Below the pieces are notes generated by a model. It saw nothing but the letters and a program-made list of their open reading frames with translations. It searched no databases and was not told the DNA's origin. A program made the translations under genes and the position numbers. Shown here piece by piece: positions 22,030-32,467 of a DNA stretch of 64,000 nucleotides; the stretch's first letter is position 1; the number at the start of each line of letters is the position of its first letter. Source of the stretch: Zygaena filipendulae (taxonomy: Eukaryota; Arthropoda; Insecta; Lepidoptera; Zygaenidae); contig OU015659.1 in assembly GCA_907165275.2 (NCBI GenBank), forward strand, positions 1,592,501-1,656,500. Direction: 5' to 3'.

Positions 22030-23822
22030 TTAACCCACAATCTTAGCTAAGTTAGAGAAATCCGGCCACGTCTCCTCCGTGTCGTTGCCGAATCTCCTCT
22101 CAGTTGTAATATCTTTGGCCACGTCTTTCAGCCGTACGCCAACAGGAGTTATTCTTTCCTGACTCATTTGTATTATATTAACTTTATTATACGTATCATG
22201 ATTCAACGACTGATATTTAACAACCAATTCCAAAATGTCATGTTGCATCTTCAATCTCAATTCATTTGTCAAATTCCTCATTGCATTACCGACGTATTGA
22301 CCGAAGACGAAATCTTCGCTGACTTGCCTCGTCAAAAACTCTCTTCCGAGTTGAGTTAGGACATCTTTCACGAGATTCGTCGCTGTTTTGCTTGTATTGC
22401 AGTTTTCAAAGTTGTCAGTTTTGTTTTTACGTTGGTTTTTCCAATTCACCGTTTCATACTTAGGTCGTATGGGTGGTGGGCCGATAGCGACTGATACGAC
22501 TTCATCATTTTCCATGTCGTCTTCGTCAAGCGGAGTCAAATGTCCCGAGGGCTGAAATTGGTAGAATCAATAATTTATTTATTTATAACACAAAAAAGTT
22601 CACAGCATTACAGTAAAACTAAGGCACTGTGCAGTTAATAATACAAAACGCTAAGACTACTAATAAACTACAACAAAATAAAACCTAAAACGCTAAATTT
22701 TTGATGCATTCATCCGCTCGCAATACCTCAAGCATTCATCGCGCACACACATCCATCGACTGGCAAACAAATCAGTCAGGAGCCGATGCGAGAAGTGCAT
22801 TGAGGCAGTGTAAGGCACAGACAAGCGGAGAGTTTTTATGGGACACGGTCCGCGCTGACGGTATCGCCAGCAGATGGGCTGGGTACTGGCGGGACATACA
22901 AACGCAGCAATTGCGTCACCAGCTCGGGACAATCGTAGTGTTCTGCACGCCATTGTCAACAGAGTAAAATTGCGCCTCACCTCCAAAGAGTTGAAATTTA
23001 AAACTCCAAGTAAAAACTTTGTTGGATAAAGAAAGGGATAGTACCAATATACTTTTTTGTACAAAAACCTTAAAAAAGCTTTTTGGATCTTCTCCAAAAG
23101 GAGAAGGTTTGAAGAAAGATAATGTTTGTATCTGACTCAACAACGCTCGGAGCAAACCACTTGGTTTATAAAATCTTTTAATTTCCCTAAACCCCCGTAT
23201 ACTGTAGGCAAACACTAAAACAAAAATATGAGAGTTTATCGCCTAAGGGTGTGAATACTTGAATAGAGGGGTGATAAATTGTATGGAAATACCATTACGA
23301 TTGAGTTTTAAAGTGAAGACTCATGTAAATTGGTATTTATATTCTTTTCAAATAATTAAGCACATATTTAAGGGTTTTTATAAATATTATTATAGTAGGA
23401 ATCCTAACTAATATTATAAATGCGAAGGTGAGGCTTAACGGCTCAACCGATCACTACGAAATTTTGCATACACATTGTAAGGGGTACAGAGAAAAAAAAG
23501 GCTACTTTTTATATCGGAATACCTGCGGGAACTCCAAAACTACCGTGTGTGTCACCGCGGGTTACAGCTAGTAGCTTAAATAAAACGAATGAAGACATTA
23601 ACGAATTTAAAGGATATTGAACTAGAATATTATCTTAATATTTAAATACCGTTAAAAGTTCACCAGCATTACCTTCTTCCTCATTTCCCTGGAACGCTGC
23701 GTGGAAGTCCTCCTCTTGGGCTCCATGTCTCCGGGCATCATGTTCCTCTTGGAGTGATAGTGAACTCCTCTGCGGAGCTCACGGGCTTGACGCCTATCTT
23801 CGTTGGACGACTTCCATGAATG
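22030..23822 (-). CDS. BESS-motif protein, 3' part (MADF/BESS-like regulator, partial)
   Basis: Two exons on the minus strand are supported: 23822-23673 (50 codons, acceptor TTCCTTCCAG, donor AAG|GTAATG) and 22551-22030 (173 aa plus stop, acceptor CAATTTCAG). Both boundaries are phase 0, so the join stays open. The first exon is basic (HSWKSSNEDRRQARELRRG at its start) and loosely resembles the end of a MADF domain. The last exon has an acidic stretch (DEDDMENDE), a Pro-rich segment and, at its residues 79-113, SEDFVFGQYVGNAMRNL followed by RLKMQHDILELV, which fits the BESS protein-interaction motif. Such proteins usually act as nuclear DNA-binding regulators. The N-terminal exons were not found between 23.8 and 32 kb, so the gene is partial here. 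The 1121-bp intron carries a LINE fragment and a Helitron. A variant poly(A) signal ATTAAA lies just past the stop. Confidence 0.6.
22571..23215 (-). mobile_element. LINE 3' fragment with reverse-transcriptase tail (Jockey-like)
   Basis: The minus strand encodes MEKIQKAFLRFLYKK, then FLLGVLNFNSLEVRR and a Cys-rich end, the typical C-terminal end of Jockey-group non-LTR reverse transcriptases. A frameshift near 23100 separates it from a further upstream piece. The 3' end is a short UTR ending in TAAATAAATAAA. It is a dead, 5'-truncated copy lying entirely within the last intron of the BESS-type gene and in the same orientation. Confidence 0.7.
23402..23571 (+). mobile_element. HEL copy in the BESS gene intron
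   Basis: TCCTAACTAATATTATAAATG start, CTAG end, A/T flanks. It lies antisense to the gene, 101 bp downstream of the 23673-23822 exon in gene order. Confidence 0.78.
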
Positions 23823-25375
23823 CTGGAAGGAAACAAAATCAATCAAAACATTGAGTTGTTGTTCTCCTTAAATATCTGAACAGACAAACTTGTAGGATGT
23901 ACTGAGAGGATATCTTAGAGCTCTTAGCTAGTGATCTTTCGAAATTCGAAATACTACCTAGGTACATACTAACATTATATGCAACTTATTTTTAAGAAAG
24001 ATAGCACGGTGAGAAAATTATAGCATTGAAGATAGCGCATTTTCTAACGCACGGTTGGCTAGCCAGTTTCTATTCCAGTCTAGACATGTTTACAATCTTC
24101 AACCACACCATCACTTAAGATAAGGTAAGCTGTGGTGAAATGATTAGCTTAGTAATAAAAAACAAGAACTAACAACAAACAAAGGCGATAGAAACACTAT
24201 CAAAAAGACTGTCCACATTCTTCGATCCATCCGAGCGAGCACTAGATTACAGACTGTAGTGAACTTTTTGCCACTCGCGACTCTCTTGCAGTATGTTTGC
24301 CAAACAACTTTTGTTCGCCAAAAACAATACTGTTCATTACAATAGTGGAGTTGAGACTCGAGAAAAATTGTAAATATTTTATTATCTGATGACCGTTTCG
24401 TGAGAACATTGCGATTTTGTTGCGTTGTGATTTTGTATAACTTAGTAGTACCAAGTAGTACCTGAGGGTCAGAACGAAGAAGTAGAGATGAAGGTATTTT
24501 TAGGCCAGAAGTTTCATTTTTTAAATTTAACAAATTCGTGACTGGGTCTAAGCATAGCTAAGAACACTTCAGATCAAGTTATCTTTAAAACAAACAAAAA
24601 CATAAATAAAAATCGGCTCAGCCGTTTGGGAGCTACGATGCCATAGATATACAGATATACTGGTTCAACTTATAACTTATAACACTTATAATTTCAATTT
24701 TTTTTATTATATACTTGTGTCTTGTATTAATGTTTTCAGCTTTATACAACGTGTTAATGAATTAACTGAAAACTAGAAAGTAGTTTGCTCAGAATCAACA
24801 AGCGAATCGATCGCACTATGTTTTGATATAGGTTATATTTTTTCATTTTTATTAGCCCATGTCTAAATTATTTATAATACAATATTTGGCGCGTACGTCG
24901 CCCGCAGCAAAAAAAATCGAACCGGTACGCGCGGGCGTAGCGCTTGGAATTTCGTAGGTAGGTCACCTCCAAATTTATGTTGAATAACTTTTAAAGTTTA
25001 AATTTTTTCGACATAAAATATATTTTAATCATTTTATTGTTTATTTTTTTAAATGGGGTGTATCAGGTTTTGAGTTAATTCATTAACACGTTGTATATAG
25101 ACGTGAGCTAGATATCGGTGCCTACATAAAAATAAATAAATACACTTGTGAAATATATACGAGACTCCAACGATATTATGTAAAAGGCCTTGTTTGTTTC
25201 GAAAAGTTTTCACCTTTATGAACCTTCGCCGAAATACATATAAAGTACCTACTTACAATTGTTTACAAAATCATCCGGTGGGATTTGGGAACGTTAAAAC
25301 TTTTTACATTCCGGCTCAAAATATGTTTTGGTAAGTAGCTATCTGTATAATATATTAAATTTGAAAACAGGTTAA
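23823..25375. other. Probable intron or upstream flank of the BESS-type gene
   Basis: No exon matching a MADF N-terminus was found. The 129-codon minus frame at 24144-24533 is Leu/Ser-rich at its end and looks like chance. 24880-24960 is a short CpG-rich patch (GGCGCGTACGTCGCCCGC). Confidence 0.35.
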
Positions 25376-25526
25376 AATTGGAACCATTAGCATTCTGTTA
25401 TCTGCCTAGCTGGTCCCTCAGCGGTTGCTCGCGTCAATTTCTGAATTCCCGCAGGTACTTTTTATGTGAGGATGGAAGCAGGTACTGGAAAGTAACGGGG
25501 GCGGGAATGTTAATAAGTGCTGGAAA

Positions 25527-25714
25527 TCCTACTAATATTATAGGTAAATGTAAAAGTGCGGATGTTTGGATGTTTGTTACTCAATCACGCAAAAACGGCT
25601 GAACGGATTTGGATGAAATTTGACGTGCGCATTATCAGGGGCACAGAGAAGGGCAAAGGGTAGTTTTTATCTCGGAATCCCCGCGGTAATTTCGAAACCG
25701 CGGAGCACAGCTAG
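25527..25714 (+). mobile_element. HEL copy
   Basis: TCCTACTAATATTATAGG start, CTAG end, A/T flanks. A decayed minus-oriented piece lies just upstream at about 25400-25480. Confidence 0.75.
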
Positions 25715-25817
25715 TAAGTAATATTTTCGAGTAATATCACTCGACCGGAATAGTAATACCTTATCACATCACACTGAAAGATGATGTTTTGCGCATGTCT
25801 ACAAACTAGCCCTCCTG

Positions 25818-25929
25818 GGCCGGCAGTGTCGACGTTTCGAGTCGAAACTTACTGTAATGACGTTTATCGTTATGATTTTTGGGTTACTATTTAACGATCG
25901 GTAAGATAACGTTGTCGAGACTGCCGGCC
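25818..25929. mobile_element. M4 MITE, internally deleted
   Basis: 112 bp with the same ends; the middle is shortened (GACGTTTCGAGTCGAAAC); no duplication visible. Confidence 0.62.
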
Positions 25930-26339
25930 GAGGTTTATTAGTACTGAGAGATTGTAATCCACGTTTAAACCCTAATACACTAATGGAAATAATAAAGGAT
26001 GGTATTAAACTTTTAAGTGGCATCATTTGTATTCGTACGAAATTTCCTTGTTCCGACCACCCGAAATAGACCTTTGGTACTTCACAAGATCGGATTTCTC
26101 GCTTATGATTCGGTCTGAACTCGAGAGGTGAGAGTACCAAGTTATATTGGCAGTGTCATACATGCGCTGTCGTCTGGCGAAGTTGTTAAAGTTCTGACTC
26201 ACGATCAGAGCAACTTGATCCAAAATTTAATTACAGTTTTATCATTGTTCAAATTATTTTCCAACTTCCTATTTACCTTATGGTACCTACCTACATTTGA
26301 TTTGTAATTTATTTTGTTTTTGTTATCTACGTATATACC

Positions 26340-26652
26340 TACATCCTAACAAATCTATACAGGTACCTACATAAAAATGAATTGCTTGTCTGTTCGTTTG
26401 TCTCGCTAAAACTCGATAATGGCTGGATCGATTTGGCAAATTTTGATCTTGAAATATTTCTGGAAGTTCAGGGAAGGTTTAAGAAGTAACGTAAATTAGG
26501 CTACATAGTTCATAGTAGTTCATAGTTTATTTATTGGTAATACAAATAGTCAATAGTTATTTTTACAAGTCATACGTAAATTTTATAATACTTTGGAGTT
26601 TCTGCGAGGATTTCGAAACTCGAGCGGGTGAAACCGCGGGGCGCAGCTGGTT
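26340..26652 (+). mobile_element. Diverged HEL-related element with LINE scrap
   Basis: The 3' end GCGGGTGAAACCGCGGGGCG closes with CTGG instead of CTAG. The body resembles 10640-10790. A short T-rich LINE-type tail (about 26505-26575) interrupts it. Confidence 0.45.
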
Positions 26653-26653
26653 T

Positions 26654-26854
26654 TAAATATAAATGCGAATGTGAGGTTGTATACCTATTTGTTTGGTTGT
26701 TTGTTTCGCTTTCAAGCCTTAACTATACGACAAATCATCATGAAATTGTGAATACACGTTGTCAGGGTTACAGAAAAGGACATAGAGCACTTTTTAATTC
26801 GGAATTCCCGCGGGAACGCTGGAATAAATGAGGAAGAAACTACGAGGAACAGCT
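26654..26854 (+). mobile_element. HEL copy, decayed 3' hairpin
   Basis: The body from AAATGCGAATGTGAGG to GGAATTCCCGCGGGAACG is clear. The terminal hairpin has lost its pairing. Confidence 0.65.
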
Positions 26855-28228
26855 ATATAGTAGGTAAGTAAATACTGTGTGCACAGCGCTCGGGAGCCGT
26901 CACGTCATGAATAACTAAATGATCAGTGATTGTGCTCAAATATTAAAAAAGGAACACCGCCGTCCGAAATGAGTTTTACGTATTCCATGCCGATTCATTT
27001 GCCTTACGCCATGGTTTATTAACCGTGTGCCGGCCAGTTTTTTTCGTAGTGTTCCTTTTAAAAAAGTTAGTTCATTATATGTGGACGTCCAAGCTAAAAG
27101 GTACTAGTTCTGGGCATTCAGTTTCTGAGATTATAAGCAGTTTTGTAAAGTTCGGTGATAAAATTTCATCCACGATTTTAATTGGTTATTAATAAATAGT
27201 AAATTTTCTTCAATTTCATATATCTTAATCTACAATAATATATAAAAATCTATGTAACAAGCAAGTAGAAGTGTGTTTTTTTATTTTACACAAATTTTTA
27301 AAATGTTTTTTCTCAAATCAAGCTTTTTCTAAGTTTCAACTTCAAATGTCTGTTAAAAAACTGTTCTAGTTTTTGAATATTTTTTCAATCCTTACGATCA
27401 ATTGACTATTCTACATACCGAATCTAGTCTTAACTCCATACCTCACTACTGGTACCTTTTTTACGTGGACACCAACACATAATCGCCTTATTCTTACTAC
27501 ATGATTGAAAAAGGAAGATGAAAGTAGAGAGTGAACGTCGGGGTTTGTACTTTGTGTTGCAACTGATATGTGTATTGTTCCTGTCTCTATGTTTGTGTCT
27601 TCAAAGTGGAGAAAATGGCGTGACTTACTAGGTTCGTTTGAAATAGCACCATTAGAATCTCTAAGAAACGCAACAGCAACCGTGTTTCTAAAGTTTCTAA
27701 ACACTCGTTCTTTTAAAAGCTACGTCACATAGATGTATTTACGGCTTTATGTAAAGCATACGGAAGCGTTATATTCAAAAGGCACGTCACGAGAACACAT
27801 AAATCACAAGATTTTCACTTTTGCACTTACCAACATTATGTAAAGCAATAGAATTTATACTTTCCGCTCGTATTATATACAAGCAAAAATAGTCTTTTAA
27901 CAAACAAGATAAGACACAAAATGGCCTAAAAGTTTTCAAAATGGGGTGGCGTCGTGCAAGGTTGTAAAGTCGCCGGTAAATTTAGGATTGCAGGAATTCG
28001 AGCATTGAAATATTGAAGGTGCATTTCACTGTGCGCGAATCGAGGATTGGCTCTCAGAAGTTAGACTTTGAAGGATCGACATTTATTTCAAGAAGTATGT
28101 TTAATTTCAAAGTCTTTAAGTAAACCCATTGATATAACTAAAATACATCAAAGACGCAAAAACTTTCTCAGAAAATATGACCTCGATTTGGTTAATTCGT
28201 TCAGAAGTTACACGATCACTTCTTAGTT

Positions 28229-28462
28229 GGACATAGATAAGTAATAGTGTGTTAACCCACACTGGAGAAATTTTGAGTAAATCGTGTTTTAAAAGTTTAG
28301 CGCCATTTTGTGTCAACATTTTTATGTTAAATATTTAGTTAAATATTTAAGCAATATACTAAGGTAAACACATAATTAAAAAACGTTCCCTAATTTTCAA
28401 TAAATCGTTCTGAATAGGTAACTTAATTTTGTGGGTTAACATATTATTGCTTATCCGCGTCC
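28229..28462 (-). mobile_element. M2 MITE
   Basis: GGACATAGATAAGTAATAGT to GCTTATCCGCGTCC, opposite orientation to the 30939 copy. Confidence 0.7.
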
Positions 28463-28566
28463 AACTGTAAGAAACATATTAAAAAAATGTTCTCTAACTC
28501 TCAATAAATCGTTCTGAATGAATAACTTAAGTTTGTGGGTTAACATGTTATTGCTTATCTGCGTCC
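28463..28566 (-). repeat. Duplicated right end of the M2 MITE
   Basis: Repeats about 100 bp of the preceding copy (CTCAATAAATCGTTCTGAAT to GCTTATCTGCGTCC), directly in tandem. Confidence 0.65.
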
Positions 28567-28615
28567 AGTTACAATACAATACGATGAGAAGCATAAATTT
28601 TATATTTTTTTATTT

Positions 28616-28812
28616 TATAGCTGTCCCCCGCGGTTTTATCCACGGTAATTTCAGAGTTATCGCGGGAATTTCAGGATTAAATATAAATATAAACCTTCCT
28701 CATGAGTCATTTTATTTATTGGTCAAATTCGCATGAAAATCCGTTGCGTAGTTTTAAAGATCTAAGCATACAGGGACAGACAGCGGGAAGCGCGACTTTG
28801 TTTTATACTATG
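28616..28812 (-). mobile_element. HEL copy, subfamily b
   Basis: It matches 13478-13672, with the same distal block GCGACTTTGTTTTATACTAT. CTAG has decayed to ATAG. Confidence 0.65.
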
Positions 28813-28899
28813 TAGTGAAGCATAAGAAGTTTTTCCTCTATCGGGTGTTTCTGACACTATAATTTTCCTCACTGCAATCGCGTTTCCAACCGCATTCCC

Positions 28900-29140
28900 T
28901 CTTCGATATTAAGTACGCCGCAACACGACACAGAAGCCGCGCCATCAACGTAATCCGCGCCGGCTACGTTCGCTGCAGCGATACAGCCGGTCTCAGAACG
29001 TACCCGTACAGTTTACAACCAGTATAAATCACTTGGATTGTTGAATGTGCGTGAAAAGCCGCGGCGGCGGCGTACGGGTTAAAGTATAAGTGGTCAGCGA
29101 CACTAAACATGGCTGCCGTGTGTGTGTTCTTTTTTTAATA
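28900..29140. promoter_or_regulatory. CpG-rich patch, possible promoter
   Basis: Dense CpG (GAAAAGCCGCGGCGGCGGCG), a TATA-like CAGTATAAATCAC at about 29018, and GGTCAGCGACAC followed by ACATGGCTGCCG on the + strand. No downstream exon identified. Confidence 0.25.
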
Positions 29141-29257
29141 AATTAGCAACACACTCTAAAAAGCTATTGGATACAACAATAATGGCCAACTTGGAAATTG
29201 ACGAAAAAAAAAAAAAACATTTTTATTAATATTAGAACCACTGAACACTGAACAGCA

Positions 29258-29385
29258 GCAAGCGTGCAATGTGAGTTCATTTGTTTATCTACTTGTTTGT
29301 TTGTTTGTTACGCTTTCACGCCTTAACTACTTAACCGATTATCATGATATTTTGCATGCACGTTGTACGGATAAGGACATATCAT
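29258..29385 (+). mobile_element. HEL 5' half
   Basis: GTTACGCTTTCACGCC to TTTTGCATGCACGTTGTACG is preserved, and the rest is lost. Confidence 0.6.
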
Positions 29386-29810
29386 GTTAATTTTTATCAT
29401 ATTATGTTAATATAAAAAAAAAACATATTTTTTGTAAATATACCTAACGTTTATAATTTTTTATTCTTTTGAAAATTAAAAAAAAACAGCTTTTAAGGAT
29501 AGTCAGGATTTAAAAAAAATACCTGTCATTCTTGAAAGATTCCGGCAAGGTAACGGACAAAAGTAGGTCGTTAGCCCGGTATAGAATAACGACGAACGTC
29601 GTTGGTGCAGGCAGCAACTTGCACCAAACAACCGGCTAACACGATGCAAGGCACGGTCAATCCCATTTGTTAAATTTCCACCGAAGCGTTCGTGCTTTGT
29701 GTAACCTGTTACATTTTAGTGCGATATCACACTGGCTTTTTACTAGCTTGCTGCCCGGGGGGACCGTTTGGCCTTTTGCACATTATAAGAAATTTTCTTG
29801 TAAGACATTT

Positions 29811-29890
29811 CTTATAAGAAATGTCTTATAAGAAATGTCTCATAAGAAATGTCTTATAAGAAATGTCTTATAAGAAATGTCTTATAAGAT
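29811..29890. repeat. 14-bp tandem repeat of a palindromic unit
   Basis: About six units of TCTTATAAGAAATG; each junction forms a perfect 22-bp palindrome centred on TTATAA. More diverged units occur at 29785-29810 and around 29930-30000. Confidence 0.75.
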
Positions 29891-30159
29891 ATCCAGTCGC
29901 GTTGGTTGTTTTAAGGGACCGTACATATTACAAGAAATGTCGCATAAGACACGCGCATAGTAATTTTTGTCGGATGCTTGTAAGACACAAGAAAATTACT
30001 TATAATTTGTGCAAAAGACCTTTGAGAACACCCAAAGGTTGGTGCGCAGCGCCAACGTTACGGTTTCTTAATCTATGCAATCAGTTTCTCGGTAACGCCT
30101 CTAATGATTTGGTTGAGATTTTGTATCAAAACTATGTCATATTTTATTTTACCTGGGTC

Positions 30160-30275
30160 CTTATTCACTATGACCATAACACGCCGCTTTAAGATAAGAC
30201 GCCACAAAAATTGTTTTTCCCTCGCAATCAAAGAAGTTTCCTTTAAAAAAATACATTTACAACGCGGCAACGTGT
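30160..30275 (+). repeat. Dispersed repeat R2 with a conserved frame
   Basis: The + strand frame RHKNCFSLAIKEVSFKKIHL corresponds to RHKNCLSLVLKEVLLRKVHL at 59425-59490. Similarity extends from TTATTCACTA to GTATACCG. Most changes are conservative. The source gene or element is unknown. Confidence 0.45.
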
Positions 30276-30321
30276 GTGTGGTATACCGTATACACTATAC
30301 AGAATATTGAATTGTAATATT

Positions 30322-30498
30322 TTGGCGGTAATTTCAGAGATCCCGCGGGAATTCCTGGATAAAAAGTACTCTATGTCCCTATCTGTACCCTTGACAACGT
30401 TCATGCCAAATTTCATCCAAATCCGTTCAGCCGTTTTTGCGTGATTGAGTAACAAACATCCAAACATCCACACTTTCACATTTATAATATTAGCAGGA
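30322..30498 (-). mobile_element. HEL copy without hairpin end
   Basis: GGTAATTTCAGAGATCCCG to ATTTATAATATTAGCAGGA; the CTAG side ends in unrelated sequence. Confidence 0.7.
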
Positions 30499-30938
30499 TA
30501 TATAAGTTAGCGTACATTTCTTCATCATTCCGCTTATCCGTGACCACAAATAACTTCAACACTGCTGCTTCCCAAAAAGGCAAACAATTTACCTGTTGGG
30601 AAAAATTTTTCTGCTATCGCAGGAAGAGCAAAATTTAAATTTGCACCGTTGTGCACTTGAGGTATCCAATTTTGTAGCAACCCTTAGATTCACGATTTAA
30701 TTAACTCGTAAAAATCGATATTCCCCAACACCAGGCTATGGGCAACTTCGTGATATTATGGAGCCAAGGGTTAATGGGCGTGAAAATGGGTTTAATAGAA
30801 ACAAACGGGCTATAGAGACCTTTAAGGAGCGACGTATAGCGTAAGGTGATGTATTAAATTTCTGAAAAAAAAAATAATGCGTGTCTTGGAACACTTGGTT
30901 AGAACGAAGGTTTTTCCATATTTAACCGAGTTATTTAT

Positions 30939-31173
30939 GGACGCAGATAAGCAATAACATGTTAACCCACATAACGAAGTTATTGATTCAGATCGATTTA
31001 TTGAGAGTTAGAGAACGTTTTTTAATTATGTGTTTACCTTATTACATTGTTTAAATATGCAACTAAATATTCAACATAAAAATGTTGAAACATAATGGCG
31101 CTATAATTTTAAAACTTTAATTTATTCAAAATTTCTGCAGTGTGGGTTAAGACACTATTGCTTATCTATGTCC
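30939..31173 (+). mobile_element. MITE family M2, complete copy
   Basis: 235 bp with about 33-bp inverted termini beginning GGACGCAGATAAGCAATAAC and TTAACCCACA. The right end is CTATTGCTTATCTATGTCC. A TTAT occurs on both sides. Other copies are at 21107 and 28229. Confidence 0.72.
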
Positions 31174-31475
31174 TTATATCCGTTGTGCGTGAAAAGAGGC
31201 AAAAATACAAAAACTCATTTCCAAAAAACAAGTTGCTTTGTTTTTCCGTAGCGCAGCCGTATGACGCCGTGACGGAAATAAATTTCTACTCCTATCCGTA
31301 CCGTGCGATAGAGAACTTCATTCTAAAAATCTAAAACCATTTCAATATGAAACGCAATAATATCTATTGTTGAAGCGGCTGTGAAATAAATGGATTTGAA
31401 AGAAATTATTCTAAGCACAAAGAAAGAATCACAAAATTGAAAACCTAATATAATATCTATATCAACCTAATATAA

Positions 31476-31554
31476 TCCTTCTAATATTATAAATGTGAAA
31501 GTGTGAATGTTTAGATGTTTGTTACTCAATCACGCAAAAACGGCTGAACGGATT
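31476..31554 (+). mobile_element. HEL 5' end only
   Basis: TCCTTCTAATATTATAAATG to GGCTGAACGGATT, then cut abruptly by repeat family E. Confidence 0.65.
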
Positions 31555-31555
31555 A

Positions 31556-31830
31556 CGTTACTATAAAAAAATACTCAAATCGCTATAGGTGTGCCTATAA
31601 TTTTTGAAGAGTTCTCTCGATTTCTCCTCGATCCCACCGTCAGATCCCAACTTGGTGACATTGGAGCCAACTTGGGAGTATACCCTCTCAAACAAAAAAA
31701 GAATTTTCCAAATCGGTCGAACCGTCTTCGAGTAATCGGTGAACATGTATATAAAAATAAAAAATAAAAAAACACATACAGCCGAATGCAGAACCTCCTC
31801 CTTTTTGGATGTCGGTTAAAAATTACATTT
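31556..31830. repeat. Dispersed repeat family E
   Basis: GCCAACTTGGGAGTATACCC, CTCTCAAACAAAAAAAGAAT, CATACAGCCGAATGCAGAAC and CTCCTTTTTGGATGTCGGTT. Parts recur at 13005-13140 and 36225-36500. Not coding. Confidence 0.5.
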
Positions 31831-31889
31831 GTACAAAAAGTTGTCTTCGAGGACATAAATTATTATTATTGCGTACGTAGAGCTAAGAA

Positions 31890-32015
31890 CGCGTTCTCAC
31901 TGGTGTTTCTCCAAAATATTTGACGTAGGCGTCACGTCACGTTAAAGTCGCGGTGTCGTGCTTGGGTTGCGCAGGCGCCGTCGGCCATGCGATAGTCACA
32001 GATAATATAAACAAA
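31890..32015 (+). promoter_or_regulatory. CpG-rich patch before a candidate exon
   Basis: TGACGTAGGCGTCACGTCAC includes CRE-like half sites, and GCGCAGGCGCCGTCGG follows. It lies directly upstream of the ATG at 32016. Confidence 0.28.
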
Positions 32016-32050
32016 ATGGATTCCGTCGAGGAAAATCTATTGTCAGATTT
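32016..32050 (+). other. Candidate first coding exon
   Basis: ATG in good context (ACAAAATGG) opens MDSVEENLLSD and meets a donor TTT|GTAAGG at 32051. It follows a GC-richer patch with CGTCACGTCACG. No downstream exon could be tied to it; the lipase starts 418 bp further on. Confidence 0.3.
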
Positions 32051-32410
32051 GTAAGGAGCGGCAATATGCCACTAGTTAGTACCTATAATTTGTATTTTTT
32101 TTGCTTACGATTTTTTTTCAATTCCTCGATTTCAGACTTATAACATCAAAACTTCTCTTTATTTTTTGTTCTTAAATGCAAATATGACTCAGCCCCTACT
32201 TTTGTTCAAATTCGTCTAAGCTTAGATACACCTGAAACGACACATTCATTTTTTGTATAACTATTCGTATGAGACTAAATAAATAAGTTCTTAAATCTGT
32301 GTAAATATTATATCATTATATGTTTCTATTTTATTATTAGTCAAACACTTATTATGTTAATCAAACATTTTTCGCATATACCTTCCTACCGTATATTAGA
32401 ACTGCAAAAA

Positions 32411-32443
32411 ATTATTTATTTTATTTGTCTTGTCTGATTCAGT
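32411..32443 (+). promoter_or_regulatory. Candidate core promoter of the lipase gene
   Basis: An arthropod-style initiator TCAGT lies at 32439-32443. A TATA-like run TTATTTATTTTATT sits about 28 bp upstream. Transcription from the A at 32441 would give a 27-nt leader before the ATG at 32468. This is inferred from motif spacing only. Confidence 0.35.
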
Positions 32444-32467
32444 ACAGCAGCGTACATACTCCCAAAA

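Noticed and set aside
24144..24533. 129-codon minus-strand frame
   Set aside because: No domain, no splice sites; a competing frame overlaps and the composition matches AT-rich chance.
26023..26223. Missing MADF exon of the BESS-type gene
   Set aside because: MYD and a Trp occur, but spacing and splice sites do not fit; the donor-like GTGAGTCAG lies inside the frame.
27411..27704. 97-codon minus-strand frame as an exon
   Set aside because: Its end (VHVKKVPVVRYGVKTRFG) matches a non-coding repeat also seen at 14966-15060.
29811..29890. CRISPR-like array
   Set aside because: Units are contiguous 14-mers without spacers, in a eukaryotic context.
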